The notes: generated from the sequence alone by a model not told the origin. DNA of 64,000 bases from Chloroflexi bacterium OLB14 (GCA_001567105.1 LMZR01000045.1:58438-122437); one strand, 5' to 3'; positions 49,254 to 57,881 are shown, counted from the stretch's first letter. Translations and numbers: made by a program.

Positions 49254-50723
49254 TTAACTGGCATCCTTAATAAATTTTGCTAAATCATTTTTCATGGCTT
49301 TGAGTGATGGCATGTGAATATACATCATGTGACCTGCATCATAATATGCCATGCGGATATTTTTTCGCAGAGATTCATCTAAGCCTAAATGATCAAACGT
49401 ATATTCGGTGGCAGAATAGGGCGTGCCTAAATCGTAATATCCATTGGCGACAAATATTTTCATATATTTATTAAAGGTCATGGCTTGGCGTAAAGTTTCT
49501 GCCACGTTGACGTATTGATTTTGAAAATAACTGTAAGACCAATTCATCCAAACTTTTTCACTCAAAATTTCGTAAGGTGAATCGGTTTCAAATTTTAATT
49601 CGGAGCGAATGTAATCGTTGAAGGCGGCGGTGTAAGGTCCGTTCACTTGGGCGAAGAGTGGATCATATTCGATAGATTCAGTAACGCCTAAACGGTCAAT
49701 GCCTGTGAAGCGACTATCTAATCGCCCGACAGTTTTTCCACGCTCACGTAATAATTCTTTGAAGTAATGTCTATCTTGAATTCGTAAATCACTGCGGCGG
49801 ATAAATTCTTCTGAGATGCCAGTGTAATAGGAAAGTTTTTTGACGATGTTTTCTTTTTCTTCAGGTGTAAGTGCCGCGCCTTTGAGCAAAGCGGTAGCAT
49901 ATTCACCTTTCGCAAATGCTTCGGCTTCTTTTAATAAATCTTGCAATGAACCTTTGAAATTTATTTTTTTGTGATAATGTGCCGTTGCGGCATAAGCAGG
50001 GACAAATAATACAAACGGCAAATCATTGTTGAGGTTGAAGTCTATGGTGGTGAAATCTAACACGACTGAAATTAATAACAAACCATTTAACATCATGCCG
50101 TGACGGTCTTGCAAATAACCTGATAAGCCAGAGGCGCGTGTTGTGCCATACGATTCGCCTGCTAAAAATTTTGGTGATAACCAACGATTGTAGCGAGTTG
50201 TGTATAAACGAATAAAGTCACCAACTGATTGAATATCTTTTGTGAACGTATGCCACTCTCTAGATTTTTCACCTTCCACTGGGCGACTAAAGCCTGTACT
50301 CATGGGGTCAATAAAAACTAAATCGGTTTCATCTAAAATGGAATATTGATTATCAGTTAATTTGAAGGGTGGTTTGGGCATTTCGCCTTCATCGGTTAAT
50401 ACTACTCTTCTTGGACCTAATACGCCCAAATGCAACCAAACAGATGAAGAGCCTGGTCCGCCGTTGAATGAAAATGTAAGCGGACGTTTGGATTTATCTT
50501 TCACATCATTGCGTGTGTAGGCTACAAAGAAAATTTGTGCGCGAGGTTTTTCAACTTCGGCATCTTTATCTATAACTTCTTCTTTAAGAATCATCGTGCC
50601 AGTGGTGACGGTGTATTTAATCGTCTTACCGCCAATTTTCACCGAATGTTTACTGGTGACGATGTTATCTTTGGGTGTGTCTTTCTTTTCTTCTTTATCT
50701 TTGTTTTTTGATTCGTCTGCCAT
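49254..50723 (-). CDS. Peptidase S10 (serine carboxypeptidase)
   Basis: 489-residue alpha/beta-hydrolase. The oxyanion region FSFNGGPGSSS (85-94), nucleophile S191 in AGESYGTTRA, D431 in NGYYDLGTP and H465 in DAGHMMYIH complete the triad. The first 20 residues are Lys/Glu/Asp-rich and carry no signal peptide, so the enzyme may be cytoplasmic, unlike eukaryotic vacuolar members. The frame is complete. Confidence 0.92.
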   Translation of the reverse strand: MADESKNKDKEEKKDTPKDNIVTSKHSVKIGGKTIKYTVTTGTMILKEEVIDKDAEVEKPRAQIFFVAYTRNDVKDKSKRPLTFSFNGGPGSSSVWLHLGVLGPRRVVLTDEGEMPKPPFKLTDNQYSILDETDLVFIDPMSTGFSRPVEGEKSREWHTFTKDIQSVGDFIRLYTTRYNRWLSPKFLAGESYGTTRASGLSGYLQDRHGMMLNGLLLISVVLDFTTIDFNLNNDLPFVLFVPAYAATAHYHKKINFKGSLQDLLKEAEAFAKGEYATALLKGAALTPEEKENIVKKLSYYTGISEEFIRRSDLRIQDRHYFKELLRERGKTVGRLDSRFTGIDRLGVTESIEYDPLFAQVNGPYTAAFNDYIRSELKFETDSPYEILSEKVWMNWSYSYFQNQYVNVAETLRQAMTFNKYMKIFVANGYYDLGTPYSATEYTFDHLGLDESLRKNIRMAYYDAGHMMYIHMPSLKAMKNDLAKFIKDAS

Positions 50724-50742
50724 GATATTCTCCTTTTATCTT

Positions 50743-50798
50743 GTAGGGCAGGTTTTCAACCTACCAATAAAATTTGTCACGCTACAAGCGTGACCTAC
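50743..50798. repeat. Twin-hairpin element with GTAGG/CCTAC outer arms
   Basis: Hairpins GTAGGGCAGGTTTTCAACCTAC and GTCACGCTACAAGCGTGAC, with outer arms GTAGG/CCTAC. It lies in the S10-rsmI gap. Confidence 0.8.
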
Positions 50799-50808
50799 TT
50801 GAAGTGTG

Positions 50809-51183
50809 CTACTTGATTTTATTTACCAAATTATAAATTTCTTTTTTATTCCAGCCGCTAGATTCAGCCAATTCTGCCGAAATTTCTTTGGCAGATTTAT
50901 CTTTCTTCAATGCTTGCTTAATGGCTTTAAGTAATTCTTCTTCCGCCCACGTTTCATTTTCTTCTTTTTTCTTTCCTGCAATGACTAAGGTGAACTCTCC
51001 GCGTGGTTGTTTGGATTTGAAATATGCAAAGGCTTCGCTTATGTTTCCACGAAAATATTCTTCGTATAACTTGGTCATTTCGCGGGCAATGCAAATTTGA
51101 CGATCACCGAGTGTTTCTAAAATATCTTCAAGCGAATCTAATAAGCGATGTGGAGATTCTAAAAATATAAGTGTGTAAGGCAA
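50809..51183 (-). CDS. rsmI: 16S rRNA (cytidine-2'-O)-methyltransferase RsmI, C-terminal part (frameshifted)
   Basis: Second half of RsmI, beginning LPYTLIFLESPHRLLDSLEDI and including ICIAREMTKLYEEYFRG and the terminal WNKKEIYNLVNKIK helix. It is separated from the first half by a 7-nt homopolymer (51218-51224). Removing one base gives LPHKKNERKKSVGQIADLPY and a normal protein of about 274 residues. Confidence 0.88.
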   Translation of the reverse strand: MPYTLIFLESPHRLLDSLEDILETLGDRQICIAREMTKLYEEYFRGNISEAFAYFKSKQPRGEFTLVIAGKKKEENETWAEEELLKAIKQALKKDKSAKEISAELAESSGWNKKEIYNLVNKIK

Positions 51184-51197
51184 ATCGGCAATTTGAC

Positions 51198-51632
51198 CTA
51201 CGGATTTTTTTCGTTCATTTTTTTGTGGGGTAAATAACCAAGATATAAAAAAGAATCCGTTGGCAAGCCAGACACAGTTAGGGCTGAGATAGGGGCTGAG
51301 GGTCCAGGAACAGGTTGAACGTCGAATGAGGCGTTTAAGCAGGCTTTGACCAACTCGTAGCCAGGATCATTAATCGCAGGTGTGCCAGCATCCGAAACTA
51401 AAGCCACATCACCATGATTTAATTTTTCGAGGATGAAATCTATTTTGGTTAATTTGTTGTGTTCAAAATAACTGATACATTCGGTGTGAATATCAAAATG
51501 TTTGAGCAAAATTTTTGTATGGCGCGTATCTTCAGCGGCGATGAGAATTGATTCTTTTAAGATGCGTAATGCACGAGCAGAGATATCTTCGAGGTTGCCA
51601 ATTGGGGTTGCGACGAGATACAGTTTTCCCAT
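51198..51632 (-). CDS. rsmI: 16S rRNA (cytidine-2'-O)-methyltransferase RsmI, N-terminal part (frameshifted)
   Basis: First half of RsmI, a tetrapyrrole-methylase-fold enzyme that 2'-O-methylates C1402 in 16S rRNA. It carries LYLVATPIGNLEDISARALRIL, EDTRHTKILL and ALVSDAGTPAINDPGYELV. The early stop at MNEKNP follows the 7-nt run at 51218-51224. Completed by 50809-51183. Confidence 0.9.
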   Translation of the reverse strand: MGKLYLVATPIGNLEDISARALRILKESILIAAEDTRHTKILLKHFDIHTECISYFEHNKLTKIDFILEKLNHGDVALVSDAGTPAINDPGYELVKACLNASFDVQPVPGPSAPISALTVSGLPTDSFLYLGYLPHKKMNEKNP

Positions 51633-51690
51633 TTGTTTATTGTATCATTCTGTTAAAAATAAAATGCGGAGGGTCAAGTCCGCATTTAGA

Positions 51691-53148
51691 TTATTCGCAT
51701 CCTTTAAGTTTTTCGTGAATGATGACGCAACCTGCCTCTTGTGGAGGTACAGCAGCACAGCATTGGTTTTTGGGATCAAACGTATTTTGAGGTGGACATT
51801 GTTGGAGTTGATCGTTGGTCAATAACGGTGTTTGGCAAACTTTGAGGTCAAATTCAGTAAAGTATGCGCCTGTGCAGGAGATAACTTTCTTTTCTCCGCT
51901 TTCGGATTCGATTTTGCAAGTGACGCCGGGGACTAAAGGTTCAAATGTGGCGTTTTTGGGGATAGAAAATAGGGCGTACGGTTTTCTTTGTAAGCAACGA
52001 TTATCTGTTAGGCGTACTTCAGGTACTGGAAATAATACTTGGTTACAAGCAGGGGCAAAAACAGGAGCTGGAGGCAATGTTTGGGTAACTGGAATTGTAG
52101 TAAGTGTGGGTTGGGTTTCGACTAATGTAGTAGCAGTGAGTGTTGCTGTGGCAACTGTCTCGGGCTTCATTAGTTGATTACGGATTAAAAAGAAGCCAAT
52201 CAATGCTATGAGTATGACAACCCCAGCAACAATTAAACCTGTTTTACTTTTAGATGAAACTGAAGCAAATTTATTAGCTGTGCGGGGATTTTGTATTTCG
52301 ATATTTGTGCCAAAAGTTAAATCACCTTCATTACCAAAAGCAATTTTATTAAGTGCTTTAGCAAGTAAAATCACGTTTTGGTAACGGTCTTCTTTATTTT
52401 TTGCCATAGCAGTTTTAATTAAATTGTCTACTGCAAATGGAAGCGTGGGAATGTCTTTCAAAATTTCAGGCACAGGGTCTGTGAGGTGTTTAATTACTAT
52501 ACCCATTGGGGTATCTGCTCGGTAAGGTTGATGCCCTGTGAGCATTTGATAAACAATTACACCTAAACCATAAACATCACTGCGAGCATCAATTGTGCTC
52601 TGCCCTTGTGCTTGTTCAGGGCTCATATAAGCAGGCGTGCCAATTACACCACTACCAGTGAGGGTACTACTGGATTCTGTTAATTTAGCTATGCCAAAAT
52701 CTGAAATAAAGGGTTCGCCATTTTCATCGAACAAAATGTTATCGGGTTTTAAATCGCGGTGCACCACATTTTTACGGTGAGCATAGGCTAAACCTTGCGC
52801 TACCTTAGCAATAATTCTAGCTGTTTCTTGAATTGTAATTTTACCTTTGGCAATTAAATCAGATAATGAGCCGCCGCTCATATAGCGCATAACAAAATAA
52901 GGTTGGTTATCAATATCTCCCACATCATAAACAGGCACAATGGCTGAATGTTCCAACGAAGCGACTAATTTGATTTCTCTTTCAAAACGTGTGCGAAATT
53001 GTGGGTCGTGCAACATCTCGCGAGGCAAAATTTTAAGTGCCACTTCGCGGTCAAAACTAGGGTCATATGCACGGTAAACCGTCGCCATGCCCCCGCGCCC
53101 AAGTTCTGCTTTGATGATGTAACGTCCGATTTGTTCAGGAATTGGCAT
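51691..53148 (-). CDS. PknB-like serine/threonine protein kinase with extracytoplasmic domain
   Basis: 485-residue receptor-type Hanks kinase. Gly-loop GRGGMATV (17-24), K39, catalytic loop HRDLKPDN (130-137) and DFG (150-152) are all present. A membrane helix is near 306-325. After a Thr/Val-rich linker there is an outer Cys-rich domain (CNQVLFPVPEVRLTDNRCLQRKPY) instead of PASTA repeats. I start at MPIPEQIGRY (53148). No phosphatase gene is adjacent. Confidence 0.92.
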   Translation of the reverse strand: MPIPEQIGRYIIKAELGRGGMATVYRAYDPSFDREVALKILPREMLHDPQFRTRFEREIKLVASLEHSAIVPVYDVGDIDNQPYFVMRYMSGGSLSDLIAKGKITIQETARIIAKVAQGLAYAHRKNVVHRDLKPDNILFDENGEPFISDFGIAKLTESSSTLTGSGVIGTPAYMSPEQAQGQSTIDARSDVYGLGVIVYQMLTGHQPYRADTPMGIVIKHLTDPVPEILKDIPTLPFAVDNLIKTAMAKNKEDRYQNVILLAKALNKIAFGNEGDLTFGTNIEIQNPRTANKFASVSSKSKTGLIVAGVVILIALIGFFLIRNQLMKPETVATATLTATTLVETQPTLTTIPVTQTLPPAPVFAPACNQVLFPVPEVRLTDNRCLQRKPYALFSIPKNATFEPLVPGVTCKIESESGEKKVISCTGAYFTEFDLKVCQTPLLTNDQLQQCPPQNTFDPKNQCCAAVPPQEAGCVIIHEKLKGCE

Positions 53149-53241
53149 GTTGGTAAGTATAAACCAGCAAGAATGATGATGCAAGCAAGCAGGGGTAAAT
53201 TTTAGCTAATATGACTCAAATACCAAGTTGGCTATCCTATT

Positions 53242-53859
53242 TTAGCGTTTGGCATTCTCCAAAGATTCATAAGTTTGTAAAAGATAAATTTGAATATCAT
53301 CCATAAATATATTCAATGTTTTATACATTTGCCAAATTTGGCTTGTGGGGGTTTTTATTTCCGCTAATACTGAGTTGAATGCATCAAATAATTTGTTTCG
53401 AAAATATAAAAAAGCACGCGTGGCATCTACATAACTTAGTTGATATCTTCTAGCCCGAGAAGCATATTCATATCCGATAGCATACGCCTCCGATTTTGCA
53501 TCTTCATCTTTTGAGGTGATGTAATTCATTAGCCCATGAAATAAAGAACGTCCACTAGCTTGATATTTTAAGCGCGCATCTGCGTCTAATTTTTGATACC
53601 AAGATTCGGACTCTAAACTGCCATCCCCAATTTGGATTCTCAAATGACGAATCACTTCTTGGATTAAATTCGTCGCTTCTAGTTTGGACCCGATGCTGAC
53701 TTCTGCCCAAAGTGAAATTTCACTTCGCTGATAACGCCTATGCCCACCTTGCGTTTTGCGCACAGGCAATAATCCCTTATCTGACCAAACTCTAACAGTG
53801 CTAGGGTGTACGCCTAGCATTTCTGCCGCATCACTTAAAGAAAGCCATTCATTTTGCAT
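53242..53859 (-). CDS. MerR-type HTH regulator with RsbRD-N-like domain
   Basis: 205 residues. The N-terminal MerR-like excisionase HTH (LSLSDAAEMLGVHPSTVRVWSDKGLLPVRKTQGGHRRY) is followed from about residue 60 by an all-helical domain (RYQLSYVDATRAFLYFRNKLFDAFNSVL) like the N-terminal RsbR/RsbRD-type sensor bundle. A ligand or stress signal could act through this bundle. It lies 94 bp downstream of the PucC-like gene, separated by a hairpin element. Confidence 0.8.
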   Translation of the reverse strand: MQNEWLSLSDAAEMLGVHPSTVRVWSDKGLLPVRKTQGGHRRYQRSEISLWAEVSIGSKLEATNLIQEVIRHLRIQIGDGSLESESWYQKLDADARLKYQASGRSLFHGLMNYITSKDEDAKSEAYAIGYEYASRARRYQLSYVDATRAFLYFRNKLFDAFNSVLAEIKTPTSQIWQMYKTLNIFMDDIQIYLLQTYESLENAKR

Positions 53860-53879
53860 GTTTATTTCATTTCTTTGCT

Positions 53880-53939
53880 CAAGCCGCCGTCCTCGGCGGC
53901 GTATTACAGGAATTTCTGCGTCGAGGACGGCGCAGAGAG
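53880..53939. repeat. Twin-hairpin element GCCGCCGTCCTCGGCGGC
   Basis: Hairpins GCCGCCGTCCTCGGCGGC and GCGTCGAGGACGGCGC with complementary cores. A single-hairpin relative is at 40788-40805. G+C-rich against an A+T-rich background. Confidence 0.8.
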
Positions 53940-53953
53940 CAATATAAATTTAT

Positions 53954-55261
53954 TTATTCCGTTGCTGTGATGGCAACTTTATCTGTAAAAGATGGTTCTT
54001 CTACATTCTTCTTGAAAGCACCGACATCAATGCGAGTTAATAAAATAGATGCAATCAATAACATCAGTGCTTCAATCCCAAAGACAATGATGTAGCCATA
54101 TAAGTCACTGCCTGAGATTGAGGTGGCCACATCCGCTACGATGCCAGCCATCAGTAAACCTGTTAGGCGAGAAAGCCCGTTGGAGAATCCCCAAGCACCA
54201 ATGTACAAACCAACTTTTTCTGGCACGGTTAATTCAAACATCAAAGATAAATTTGCAACAGTGGATATACCAGTGCCGAAACCTAAAAATGTTAAGCCAA
54301 CATAAAAAATACTGATGTTGTGCATAAAGCCACTTAATATCACAAACAAAAAGCCAAGTAATGCGCCAGTGTTGCCAATTTGAGCAATGACTTTTTTCTT
54401 GACTCGTCCTTCCATGAAGCCTGCTACTAGAAAAGAAATCAATGTAAAGGTGCTACTGATAGAAACAATGCGAGAAGTTTTTTCTAAGCTCATGTTAAAA
54501 GCATGAGCGGCGAATGGTTCGAGCAACACATCTTGGCTCAAGATGGCGGCTAGTAATAATAATAAGTAAATGAAAAATATTTTTGCAGTGGGGTTTGATG
54601 TAATAGCAGATACGGTCTCTTTGAGAGAGTAATGTGTCTGTTGGTTTGGGGAGGTTGAACCGTCAGCCTTTGACTCAAGTTTGAAGAGCCCGACCAAGCC
54701 TAAGGTCAGTGCTGAAGCGGCGACGATAATAAAAGCACGCGATAAAGTTTGTGGATCATATTCGGGGACGAGTCGACTCAATAAAATACCTGTCGCAATT
54801 AAACCGAAGACCATTAAAAAGAACATGGTAGCAATCGTAGCAGCGCGTCCTTTTTGACCTGAGATTTCGGTGGCGAGTGAAAAATATGAAACGGCGGATA
54901 AGTTGTAACCCATGCCCCAAGCACCAAATGCAAGGAAGCCGACAATAATGCCAACGTTAAAGTTTTGGGTAAGTAAAATTGCAACTTGTGGTGCTACAGC
55001 AACGCCTAACACACATAAAATTAAACCCGCAAGAATATATGGTGTGCGCCGATAACCAAGAACTGGGTTGCGATCTGAAAATGAACCGATGGCAACTTGA
55101 ATGGGTGCAAGTAAATAAGGTAGGATGGCGAGTAATGTGAATAAAGTTTTTGAAAAACCTAAATCAAAAATCATTACGCGGTTGAGTGTGCTGTTGATGG
55201 GAACTAAGGTCATAGCAACAGCTGTATGGATGAGTGCAATTTGAAGTCGTTTAATTAACAT
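53954..55261 (-). CDS. PucC/BCD-family MFS transporter
   Basis: 435-residue, 12-helix MFS protein of the bacteriochlorophyll-delivery (BCD/PucC/LhaA) branch: VPINSTLNRVMIFDLGF, GSFSDRNPVLGYRRTPYILAGL and AFGAWGMGYNLSAVSYFSLATE. In phototrophs these proteins help to assemble light-harvesting complexes. No photosynthesis gene is near, and the upstream neighbour is a heme-carrier-like gene, so transport of heme or another tetrapyrrole is a reasonable inference. Its upstream region has a diverged TCAATATAGGTTTAG box near 55297 but no TAGATT/TATACT promoter. Confidence 0.85.
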   Translation of the reverse strand: MLIKRLQIALIHTAVAMTLVPINSTLNRVMIFDLGFSKTLFTLLAILPYLLAPIQVAIGSFSDRNPVLGYRRTPYILAGLILCVLGVAVAPQVAILLTQNFNVGIIVGFLAFGAWGMGYNLSAVSYFSLATEISGQKGRAATIATMFFLMVFGLIATGILLSRLVPEYDPQTLSRAFIIVAASALTLGLVGLFKLESKADGSTSPNQQTHYSLKETVSAITSNPTAKIFFIYLLLLLAAILSQDVLLEPFAAHAFNMSLEKTSRIVSISSTFTLISFLVAGFMEGRVKKKVIAQIGNTGALLGFLFVILSGFMHNISIFYVGLTFLGFGTGISTVANLSLMFELTVPEKVGLYIGAWGFSNGLSRLTGLLMAGIVADVATSISGSDLYGYIIVFGIEALMLLIASILLTRIDVGAFKKNVEEPSFTDKVAITATE

Positions 55262-55366
55262 AGAGAAATTGATTTTACTTTTCAGTGAAAATGGGTCAAT
55301 ATAGGTTTAGATAGATTTTGAATAGAGTTTTATGAGTGGAATATAAATAAGTCAATTAGTAAACAT

Positions 55367-55452
55367 GGAAACAGGTAGACAAGATTCATACGCCTTGTCT
55401 ACCTGTCTACTTTTATACTTGTCTACTTGTATACCTGCTTACTTGTGTACTT
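55367..55452. repeat. TGTCTACY octamer tract with inverted start
   Basis: ACAGGTAGACAAG followed by seven 8-nt units (TGTCTACC, TGTCTACT, TTTATACT, TGTCTACT, TGTATACC, TGCTTACT, TGTGTACT). It fills the 194-bp gap upstream of the PucC-like gene together with the TATAGGTTTAGATAG stretch. Confidence 0.8.
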
Positions 55453-55455
55453 TAA

Positions 55456-55995
55456 TTACTTTCCAAACTTCTCAATAAATTGATTATATTTTTCAACTAA
55501 TTCTGCTGAAGGTTCATCACCGCCAAAGTTGAAAAATACTTTGAAAGCCGCATTGCCACGTCTGTCATAAAATTGAATGCTGAGTGATTCGTGTTTATCT
55601 AAATGACTTGGCTTTTTGAAAGCAAACACAGAAGCCAATTCCCAACCACGAATGTGCATATCTAATGTATCAGTGCGAATGTTTAAGAAACCATCTTTGT
55701 TAAAGAATTTTCCAAATTGACCAAACACTTCTACGGTGGTGGCTCCATTTGAAACGATAACAGTCACCTGACCCAGTGCTTCAAAATCACGAATGATTTC
55801 TTCCCAACGAGTGGCATCAAATTCAAAAGCAGTGTCACCTTGTAAGGCGCGTAAAATTTCCACTTCTTGAATTTTTAGTTGATGAGCCAACATCAAGGTC
55901 ATTTGTGAGCGGTCTTGATTGTAAGCATCTCGAATGGCTTGGGCGCGTTCTTCGGCGGTTAAATCTGGGCTGAGGTTTACTGAGGTTTGAAACAT
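55456..55995 (-). CDS. HutX/ChuX-like heme utilisation protein
   Basis: 179 residues. An early helix region (AQAIRDAYNQDRSQMTLMLAHQLKIQEVEILRAL) is followed by WEEIIRDFEALGQVTVIVSN, TTVEVFGQFGKFF, DMHIRGWELASVFAF and SLSIQFYDRRGNAAFKVFFNF. The order and spacing follow ChuX/HutX/HemS-half proteins that carry or degrade heme in the cytoplasm. It has its own promoter with a TAGATT-N17-TATACT core and lies upstream of the PucC-like carrier. GGAGAG precedes the ATG. Confidence 0.8.
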   Translation of the reverse strand: MFQTSVNLSPDLTAEERAQAIRDAYNQDRSQMTLMLAHQLKIQEVEILRALQGDTAFEFDATRWEEIIRDFEALGQVTVIVSNGATTVEVFGQFGKFFNKDGFLNIRTDTLDMHIRGWELASVFAFKKPSHLDKHESLSIQFYDRRGNAAFKVFFNFGGDEPSAELVEKYNQFIEKFGK

Positions 55996-56027
55996 GAGTT
56001 TTTACTCTCCATTAATAGAATGGGCGG

Positions 56028-56113
56028 AGTATATGATTCAAATCTACATAAATCTAGGTAGGTATATAAAAACCAAGTTAATAGTAACTGATTCTAGTTT
56101 TCAATTAGGTTGA
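56028..56113 (-). promoter_or_regulatory. Promoter B (hutX-like): TATACT/TAGATT core plus distal dyad
   Basis: Minus strand: TATACT (56033-56028), 17-bp spacer, TAGATT (56056-56051), then 41 bp further the dyad TTTTCAATTAGGTTGA (56098-56113, + strand reading). It shares a nearly identical stretch between core boxes with promoter C. Confidence 0.7.
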
Positions 56114-56119
56114 TGATTT

Positions 56120-56608
56120 TCAGGCAGATTGTTGCGTCATTCTTTCTTTTACCCAAGCCACAGCTTCGTCTTCATTACCAAATAAAGCACCAGGGCAGTT
56201 ATACATGCGATTAATAATCTTATTGGCTAGAGGCTTATAAAAAGAGACAAACTTGCTATCTCCACTCACCATAGCAAAGCCTACACAATCTTGTGCGAAA
56301 CGGCTTCGAATGTTAACTAACCAAGCTTTCATCATGCGGGCAACCCCTGGCACATGTTTATGTTTGTGACCATGCCCATTTTCATGGTCGTGTTCATCTT
56401 CATCTTCGTCTATATCTCCTGTAAAGTCTTCATCGAAATCTTCTTCATGACCTTCCATTTTGTAGCTTGTTATCACCCCAAACTTTCCGCCATGAGATAG
56501 TAGTCTCTCAACGTCGGCAAATAATTGCTTAAGTTTTTCAAGAGAAAAGTCTTCGTAAACGCGCAAGACGTATATAGGTTTCATTCTTTCATCAATTGTA
56601 TATGACAT
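56120..56608 (-). CDS. SpoIIAA/STAS-like protein with His/Asp/Glu-rich metal-binding loop
   Basis: 162 residues. N- and C-terminal thirds resemble SpoIIAA-like (STAS-fold) domains (PIYVLRVYEDFSLEKLKQLFADVERLL; FVSFYKPLANKIINRMYNCPGALFGNEDEAVAWVKERM). A long loop at 53-85 has many Asp/Glu and His at 54, 73, 75, 79, 81, 83 and 85, a likely site for divalent metal. Function unknown; metal sensing or storage is inferred. AAAGGAG precedes the ATG, and promoter C lies in front. Confidence 0.7.
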   Translation of the reverse strand: MSYTIDERMKPIYVLRVYEDFSLEKLKQLFADVERLLSHGGKFGVITSYKMEGHEEDFDEDFTGDIDEDEDEHDHENGHGHKHKHVPGVARMMKAWLVNIRSRFAQDCVGFAMVSGDSKFVSFYKPLANKIINRMYNCPGALFGNEDEAVAWVKERMTQQSA

Positions 56609-56637
56609 GTTTTACTCCTTTGAATATAGATGATAGG

Positions 56638-56723
56638 AGTATATGGTTTAACTCCATGTAAATCTAGGTAGGCGAATAAAATTTAGATTAATTGTCTATG
56701 ATTATATTTTTCAAGTAGGTTGA
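56638..56723 (-). promoter_or_regulatory. Promoter C (His-rich protein): TATACT/TAGATT core plus distal dyad
   Basis: Minus strand: TATACT (56643-56638), 17 bp, TAGATT (56666-56661), and TTTTCAAGTAGGTTGA at 56708-56723. The box-to-core distance is 41 bp, identical to promoter B. Confidence 0.7.
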
Positions 56724-56736
56724 TAAGTATAAGAAT

Positions 56737-57330
56737 CTAGCGAGAATAAAACTCAATGACACGGCTTACTTCGCAAATAATTGGCACTTCAACGGCTTGG
56801 GGATGACGAAGTAGTTTAATTTTTAATTCTTGGGGGGCAACATCTAAATAGCTTACAGGGGAGGGTCCTAATTCTTGAAAAACATTTAACTTTTTGCTTT
56901 TTTCACGCACGGCAACTTCATCTCCAACTTTGACTAGATAGGATGAAATGTTGATTGGCTTGCCGTTTACTGTAATATGCCCATGCGAAACATATTGACG
57001 TGCCGCATAAATTGTCGGCGCAAAACCTGCACGTAATACAATAGCATCCAAACGAGACTCTAATAATTGAAGTAATCTTTCAGCACTGTTGCCACGACTC
57101 TTCAATGCCATTTGATAATAACGCCGCATTTGTTTTTCGCGAATGTCATATTGATAGCGCAACAATTGTTTTTGATTCAACTGTTTCTTGTAATCAGATT
57201 CTTCTGATTTTCGTGCGGCACCATGCTGGCCAGGAGGAGCACTTCTGCGCTCCATAATTTTTGCCGCTTTAGGTGTTAAGGCAACTCCCATACGACGAGA
57301 TAAGCGTACTTTTGGTCCGTGATAAGTCAT
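56737..57330 (-). CDS. rpsD: 30S ribosomal protein S4
   Basis: 197 residues from MTYHGPKVRLSRRMGV, preceded by GGAG 8 nt upstream; a longer in-frame start at 57357 lies in the gene end upstream and is unlikely. The S4 RNA-binding domain is RLDAIVLRAGFAPTIYAARQYVSHGHITVNGKPINIS. It has no four-Cys zinc site (C- type). It is away from the usual alpha operon, between metal-linked genes. Confidence 0.95.
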   Translation of the reverse strand: MTYHGPKVRLSRRMGVALTPKAAKIMERRSAPPGQHGAARKSEESDYKKQLNQKQLLRYQYDIREKQMRRYYQMALKSRGNSAERLLQLLESRLDAIVLRAGFAPTIYAARQYVSHGHITVNGKPINISSYLVKVGDEVAVREKSKKLNVFQELGPSPVSYLDVAPQELKIKLLRHPQAVEVPIICEVSRVIEFYSR

Positions 57331-57347
57331 TTTGTATTTCTCCTTTA

Positions 57348-57778
57348 TTAATTCCAATATGATTTTCTATGTGTTGGTGCTTTTACTGATAGGTTTGTTA
57401 TATCTTTTGCCATACCAATGTGACCTTGGCTGGTTAAAGAAGGCTGAGTTTTTTGCCAATTTACCGCTTCTTGTAACAATGCCTTGAGCATTTCACAATC
57501 CTCAAAGAAAAGCCTCATACCCGCTTCTTCAATCCATAACTCAAAATAAATTTCGCCATTTGCATCTGTATGGTCAGAAAATTGAATATATTTTATATTT
57601 TGCGTGGGTGCTGTGGCTAATTTTTTCTTTCCCTAAAAAGGTATGAAGATATTTCAATTCATCTAATGAGAGATAGAACAAAGCACGATCCCATGAAAGA
57701 TGAAACGTGCCATGCTCGCAACAAAAAAATTGTCCGTTGATTTGACTCTTCAGCTACTTGAATTAAGTGCATACACAT
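57348..57778 (-). CDS. Small Cys/His protein resembling DUF6686 (two frameshifts)
   Basis: This gene is hidden by two indels. AAGGAG lies 7 nt before ATG 57778 (MCMHLIQVAEES). Correcting an A7 (57723-57729) and a T6 (57621-57626) run gives about 142 residues: TIFCCEHGTFHLSWDRALFYLSLDELKYLHTFLG, then YIQFSDHTDANGEIYFELWIEEAGMRLFF. The C-EHG-x-HL-W pattern resembles DUF6686-type small metal-binding proteins. Its stop lies 18 bp from the rpsD start. The leader carries a GCAT-CCCG hairpin near 57821-57842. Confidence 0.6.
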
Positions 57779-57881
57779 AAACAAACTCCTTAAAATGTTT
57801 TCTTAAATGCTAAACATAAAGGCATACCCGTAACGGGATGCTTGCTAATTTGACTCTCAACCTAAAACACATTTTTCCGCC

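Noticed and set aside
53954..55261. Photosynthesis gene cluster suggested by the PucC-like protein
   Set aside because: No bch, puf, csm or carotenoid genes are near. The neighbours point to heme and metals, and the BCD family is wider than light-harvesting assembly.
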